Shown in pieces: positions 60,642 to 64,000 of a DNA stretch of 64,000 nucleotides. Origin of the DNA: Liolophura sinensis (taxonomy: Eukaryota > Mollusca > Polyplacophora > Chitonida > Chitonidae); NCBI RefSeq assembly GCF_032854445.1, contig NC_088302.1:10041338-10105337 (forward strand), given 5' to 3'. The notes under the pieces were generated by a model. The model did no database searches, was not told the DNA's origin, and saw nothing but the letters and a program-made list of their open reading frames with translations. The translations under genes and the position numbers were made by a program. Positions within the stretch are counted from its first letter, which is position 1. Every line of letters starts with the position of its first letter.

Positions 60642-61165
60642 GGTCTGTGACGTATACGATAACGTGTCGTTGTGGGATGGAGAATTACATGTATTTAGCT
60701 GCATGGGCTGACAGCTTTCCAAATGGTCACGCAGAGCACGTAACGTGGGTGAATTACGACGACTTGTCAATTTACCTCAGCCTGTTCGGGATTTGCTCCA
60801 ACTGTTCATGCATATGGTTACAAAGTGTGGCAACGCACACACTCCCTACAAACTATGATGAAGCAGAATTATATATAGAATGCAGTAGTGGTAGTCACAA
60901 ATTATTAGACGTCAGTGGTCAAGAGCTACTGACCACTTTCGGAAACAACCCCTTTCAAACGTTACTTGCGCATTCCGTGTATCTATCCTGGGAATGTTGG
61001 CAAACAGATCTGAAACAGATGCAAACATTCAATTTGGAAAACGTGTGTCCACAGTGTCAAACTGGTGACATGGGATTCCAGTTATCACGGCGGAAATTAT
61101 TTATGTATCGGAACGCTGGTTCATGCCGTATTACACTTCACTGTGAGTCACTGGGGTTACAATGA
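60642..61165 (+). CDS. Candidate exon: Cys-rich ~175-codon open frame, unknown protein
   Basis: The frame is open from 60629 to the TGA at 61163. A possible splice acceptor (ccatatccaag, AG at 60640-60641) would start the exon at 60642. The apparent Met at 60647 is a GTG. Cysteines are frequent and paired: YTITCRCGM, GICSNCSCIW, LYIECSSG, LSWECWQTD, NVCPQCQTGDMGF, GSCRITLHC. This fits an extracellular disulfide-rich domain. A strong donor-like GTGAGT lies at about 61142. A related frame is partly visible in module copy C (SNCNC at about 62870), and copy A is a broken version, so it looks like one member of a local family. There is no recognised domain, and no signal peptide in this exon. It is the best candidate host coding sequence in the window. 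Confidence 0.45.
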
Positions 61166-61831
61166 ATGGAGAAAATTGAACAGATCCGAGAGAAAAGCAA
61201 ACCAGGTACGGTATTTATGGTGCTTAAATAATTCATATCATTTTGTTAGCAAGATAGATGATATTGGATAATGTGTCTTCCTAAACACTTGACTTGTCTG
61301 TGTGTTTTGGTATAGTTTGATACGCCTGGAGCACTAACCGATCCCTGACCAAGATGATAAAAAGTAAGCCTATGCGTCATGATACCTTATAGCCATAGAT
61401 CTAAAAAGCATGCACGAAAAGAACAACAGCCAGATTAGTGTCAGAGCCAATAATATTGATCAAGATTAAATAATGGATATCAACAAAAAAGGATGCCTTA
61501 AACTCTTTTTTTCATTTTTGCGGCCGGTGATTATTTTTTTCAAAAGCTTGCTAACTGATGCGGGTTTGAAGTGAAGTTGCCGTAAGCAGAACTACACGGT
61601 CAATACAGATGCTTTAAAACCAAGACCACACCCGCTGTTTTAACCATTTGTATCATCAGGCCGAGCACAAAAAGCTGGGAATGTGATTTAATGTGTACAT
61701 CAACATTATAACTATACAAAATCAAAGACTCAAATCCGACGTATGCGTACAGAATTACACATATGCGTATATATATCTGACTGACTGTCTGCGGTTTCTG
61801 ACTGATCTTTGTTTGAATTTTGTCACATCAG

Positions 61832-62026
61832 ACATATTGCACCCGTGACGCACGAGTTGTCATGACAACAGCAGCGCTCTGTGCAACGTTCACTAACCGA
61901 CTTATGGAGTTGTATTTCTCGGTCAGTACAATCATGTCAAAATGTCAAAATGTTCCGATTCTTACATTAGTGGTGTGGTTTCTCTGTGCCCTAATGTTTT
62001 TAAGCTTGTCATTTGCTTTGTCCTAA
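61832..62026 (+). CDS. Candidate last exon with hydrophobic C-terminus
   Basis: A good acceptor (gatctttgtttgaattttgt then cacatcag, AG at 61830-61831) precedes a frame of 64 codons ending in TAA. The end reads CQNVPILTLVVWFLCALMF, then LSLSFALS and stop. A hydrophobic segment running to the very C-terminus is typical of a GPI-anchor signal or a tail anchor. It lies 667 bp after the Cys-rich frame in the same orientation and could be its terminal exon. However, joining at the obvious donor at 61142 would not keep frame, so either an intermediate exon or another donor is needed. Confidence 0.35.
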   Translation, partial: TYCTRDARVVMTTAALCATFTNRLMELYFSVSTIMSKCQNVPILTLVVWFLCALMFLSLSFALS

Positions 62027-62699
62027 TAACGCTTGATTTGTGTTAATCCATATCTGCAGGCTTAACCATTCAAGTCGTGATTTTCTTCATACTGAATGGC
62101 TCAGTCAATTCATGTCTATTCATGTGCATTGTTACTGCTAGTAGTACACAGCGGTGAGAATGGGACAGTCGCATACTGGATGGACCTACTTTTCACAGTT
62201 AACCTTTACCATACTCATACCATGCTAGCTGGAGCAGCTGGAAGGGTAGGGCACTGGGCTTGACCTGAACTTGATTGCGTTTTCATTTACCAGCCTCATA
62301 CAGTACACTATTCCTGTAGATAAGTATATAGGTGACAATGATTTATCTTTTGTCGGGCGGGGATTTTTGGGTGGGGGCAAACGGGTAGGAGGTTTTTCCA
62401 TTACATATTTACCAACTGATTACCCAAGTTTTGCCATTTGTACATTTCGGATTAGGATCAAAGTTTAGTCTGTAGTGGTGCCTGATCAGAGCTTACACCA
62501 ATGTGATATCTGAACAACTGAATCCACTCAATACACTCTCTTCATCTAAACGCATACCCATTACTGCGCCAACAGACTGTATGTAGTACTTTGTATTCAT
62601 ACATCTAACCTGAGCGGCCCCTGCAGAATGATGGCCTGTATAAATATGTGTGTCTGTAAACAGACCGCACCTTTTCACCTTACCCTTACCGGTAAATCG

Positions 62700-63010
62700 C
62701 GATTGACATGTAAATGACGAGAAACCATTGGATCACCGGAGGCTCTATAGGTAGGAACAGTTATGTAATATTAAAGACAATTTCGTGCAGAGTTAAACCA
62801 AATCAGGGAATGGTCGTAACCGTCGAAATTCGACCTCTTGTCATTTTACCTCAGCTAGGCCTTCTTTCTAACTGTAACTGCATAAGTAGTAGCCATTTGA
62901 GCACGTCCTTCATCCCGCATCACGACGTAAAGTAAAAGAATTGCAGTCATTTTAATTACAATTAGTTGGGCCTCATTGATCTAGAATCACTCGAAGTACT
63001 GTGTTGTCAT
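62700..63010 (+). pseudogene. Local repeat module, copy C
   Basis: The frame 62714-62935 contains TISCRVKPNQGMVVTVEIRP and LLSNCNC, aligning with ITCRC...HVTW...GICSNCSC of the candidate exon. The downstream 'gcagtcattttaattacaat' and 'ctagaatcac' recur near copies A and E. The frame ends soon after the SNCNC motif, so it is probably a decayed paralogue. Confidence 0.45.
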
Positions 63011-63109
63011 CATTTAATAAACAGTGGCTTGAGAACAATGTAAATGGACCAGGCCTCGGAGATGTTTAGTTCACTAGCTTACGCTGGCATACACTATAAA
63101 AAAAACACA

Positions 63110-63165
63110 ACATGGAGATTAAAAGTAGAGCAGCATCGACAGTGTGATAGTTGGTAAAAAGTCAT
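63110..63165 (+). repeat. Local repeat module, head fragment (copy D)
   Basis: 'agtagagcagcatcgacagtgtgatagttgg' matches the head of copies A and E (cgacgacagtgtgatgattgg and cagagactgtgatagttgg). The remainder of the module is absent. Confidence 0.6.
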
Positions 63166-63392
63166 GCGTAATCGTAACGTCTCCAATGTAATTCCTAATT
63201 ACGCGTTTTGGCGCGTTGTGATTTTCAGCTCCTTGACTTACGTCGTGTTTCAGCTCTGGATTCTGGTTCGACTGCGGTTTTAACGTAGGAGGTTTGTCAG
63301 GTATTTGACGATGGGTGTTGGTTTACAATGGCAACCCAGGTTTTAATCTATACAATATAATTGGCCACCATCTTGTAAATGAAACAATTTTT

Positions 63393-63724
63393 AAGTGAGT
63401 GAGTGAGTGCTTCGGGTTTAACGTCGTACTTAACAATTTTTCAGTCATATGAAGACGAAGGAATCCTTAGAGTGCATGTAATGTGCCTCCTTGTTGCAGA
63501 ACGGATTTCCGCCGCTCTTTCTTCTAGTGCTGCTTCACTGAGGCGACTTACCGAAGGCAAGTCAGCAGCCCCGCCCGAGCCATTATACTGATACGGGTCA
63601 ACCAGTCGTTGCACTATCCCTTCATGCTGAAGGCCAAAGGAGAGAGTTACAACTTCCTCTTTTAAGGTCTTAGGTGTGAAACGACCCAGGATTGGCCCTG
63701 GATCTACCGCTTCCGAAGCGCACA
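63393..63724 (-). mobile_element. Type-2 SINE, minus strand, with target-site duplication
   Basis: It starts with gtgagtga repeats and 'cttcgggtttaacgtcgtac' (reverse complement of the tail), runs through the body, and ends at 'ggatctaccgcttccgaagc' before the A box, so the tRNA head is truncated. It is flanked by 'acaattttt' at 63384-63392 and 63725-63733. Confidence 0.93.
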
Positions 63725-63754
63725 ACAATTTTTGAGCACGGAGTGATATACTAT

Positions 63755-64000
63755 AGACTACAGAAAAGATCAGAGCAGAGACTGTGATAGTTGGCAAATG
63801 GTCAAAAGTGACGTTTTTTTTTTTTTCAATTTACCTCAGTTAGAGTTTCATTTCAAATGTTCATGTAAAGCTAAAATAATACCAAATGAGACACCTCCTT
63901 GCACCATGGCTTAAACAGAAATAGGTAAAATAATTATGCATTGATTTTAATTGTAATATTTCAGACGTCCAAGATATAGAATTAATAATTAAAATAGTTT
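63755..64000 (+). repeat. Local repeat module, copy E (runs off window)
   Basis: 'agagactgtgatagttggca', 'ttcaatttacctcagttaga', 'aatgttcatgtaaag' and 'gcaccatggcttaaacagaa' follow the order of copy A. The frame is broken. Confidence 0.6.

Noticed and set aside
60900-60925. Short hairpin agtggtca...tgaccact
   Set aside because: It lies within the candidate coding frame. The stem is only 8 bp, as expected by chance somewhere in 64 kb.

Overview
This window looks like repeat-rich intergenic DNA from an invertebrate animal, most likely a mollusc or another lophotrochozoan. The base composition is AT-rich. There are no bacterial-style gene runs, and many of the longer open frames begin at non-ATG codons. 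The DNA is packed with tRNA-derived SINEs, Ty3/Gypsy remnants, minisatellites, AT and CATA microsatellites, foldbacks and short inverted-repeat insertions. The lineage is inferred from the style of the SINEs and was not checked by search. No complete, confidently identified host protein gene is visible. I saw no rRNA, functional tRNA, CRISPR array or operon.

Layout. 0-19 kb is a mosaic of old repeats. One family recurs directly at 1, 7.3 and 13.0 kb, and several segments recur in inverted orientation. This part also holds a broken Gypsy relic (2.06-3.65 kb), a ~53-bp minisatellite (5.4-5.8 kb), two SINEs, and a non-autonomous inverted-repeat element with internal GGACAAAAGCCCC-type repeats (10.86-12.4 kb). 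19.8-21.3 kb is a large foldback. 22.9-25.1 kb has a partial copy of the downstream tandem unit followed by a 27-bp and a 23-bp minisatellite.

26.0-57.5 kb is four head-to-tail copies (U1-U4) of one unit. The ancestral length was probably about 7 kb. Each copy was later altered by its own SINEs, deletions, microsatellites and insertions. U1 carries a nearly full-length Gypsy LTR element on the minus strand (31.08-35.19 kb). It has two 173-bp LTRs, a primer-binding site, gag, damaged protease, partial reverse transcriptase and a well-preserved DD35E integrase. RNase H is missing, and the piece of RT carrying the S-D-D box lies in the opposite orientation. U2 carries a ~450-bp insert with an unexplained 90-codon open frame. 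U4 carries a 408-bp TA-flanked CpG-rich MITE, a near-perfect 100-bp palindrome and a 22-base C run.

57.5-64 kb lies outside the tandem array. It has a CATA microsatellite and a locus at 60.6-62.0 kb with two candidate exons: a Cys-rich open frame of about 175 codons, and a short frame ending in a hydrophobic C-terminus after a good splice acceptor. Degenerate copies of part of this locus lie on both sides. It is the best candidate for a real host gene family here, but I could not identify the protein.

The pieces do not form a pathway. What connects them is a history of duplication and transposon insertion, which the shared and private SINE insertions help to order.
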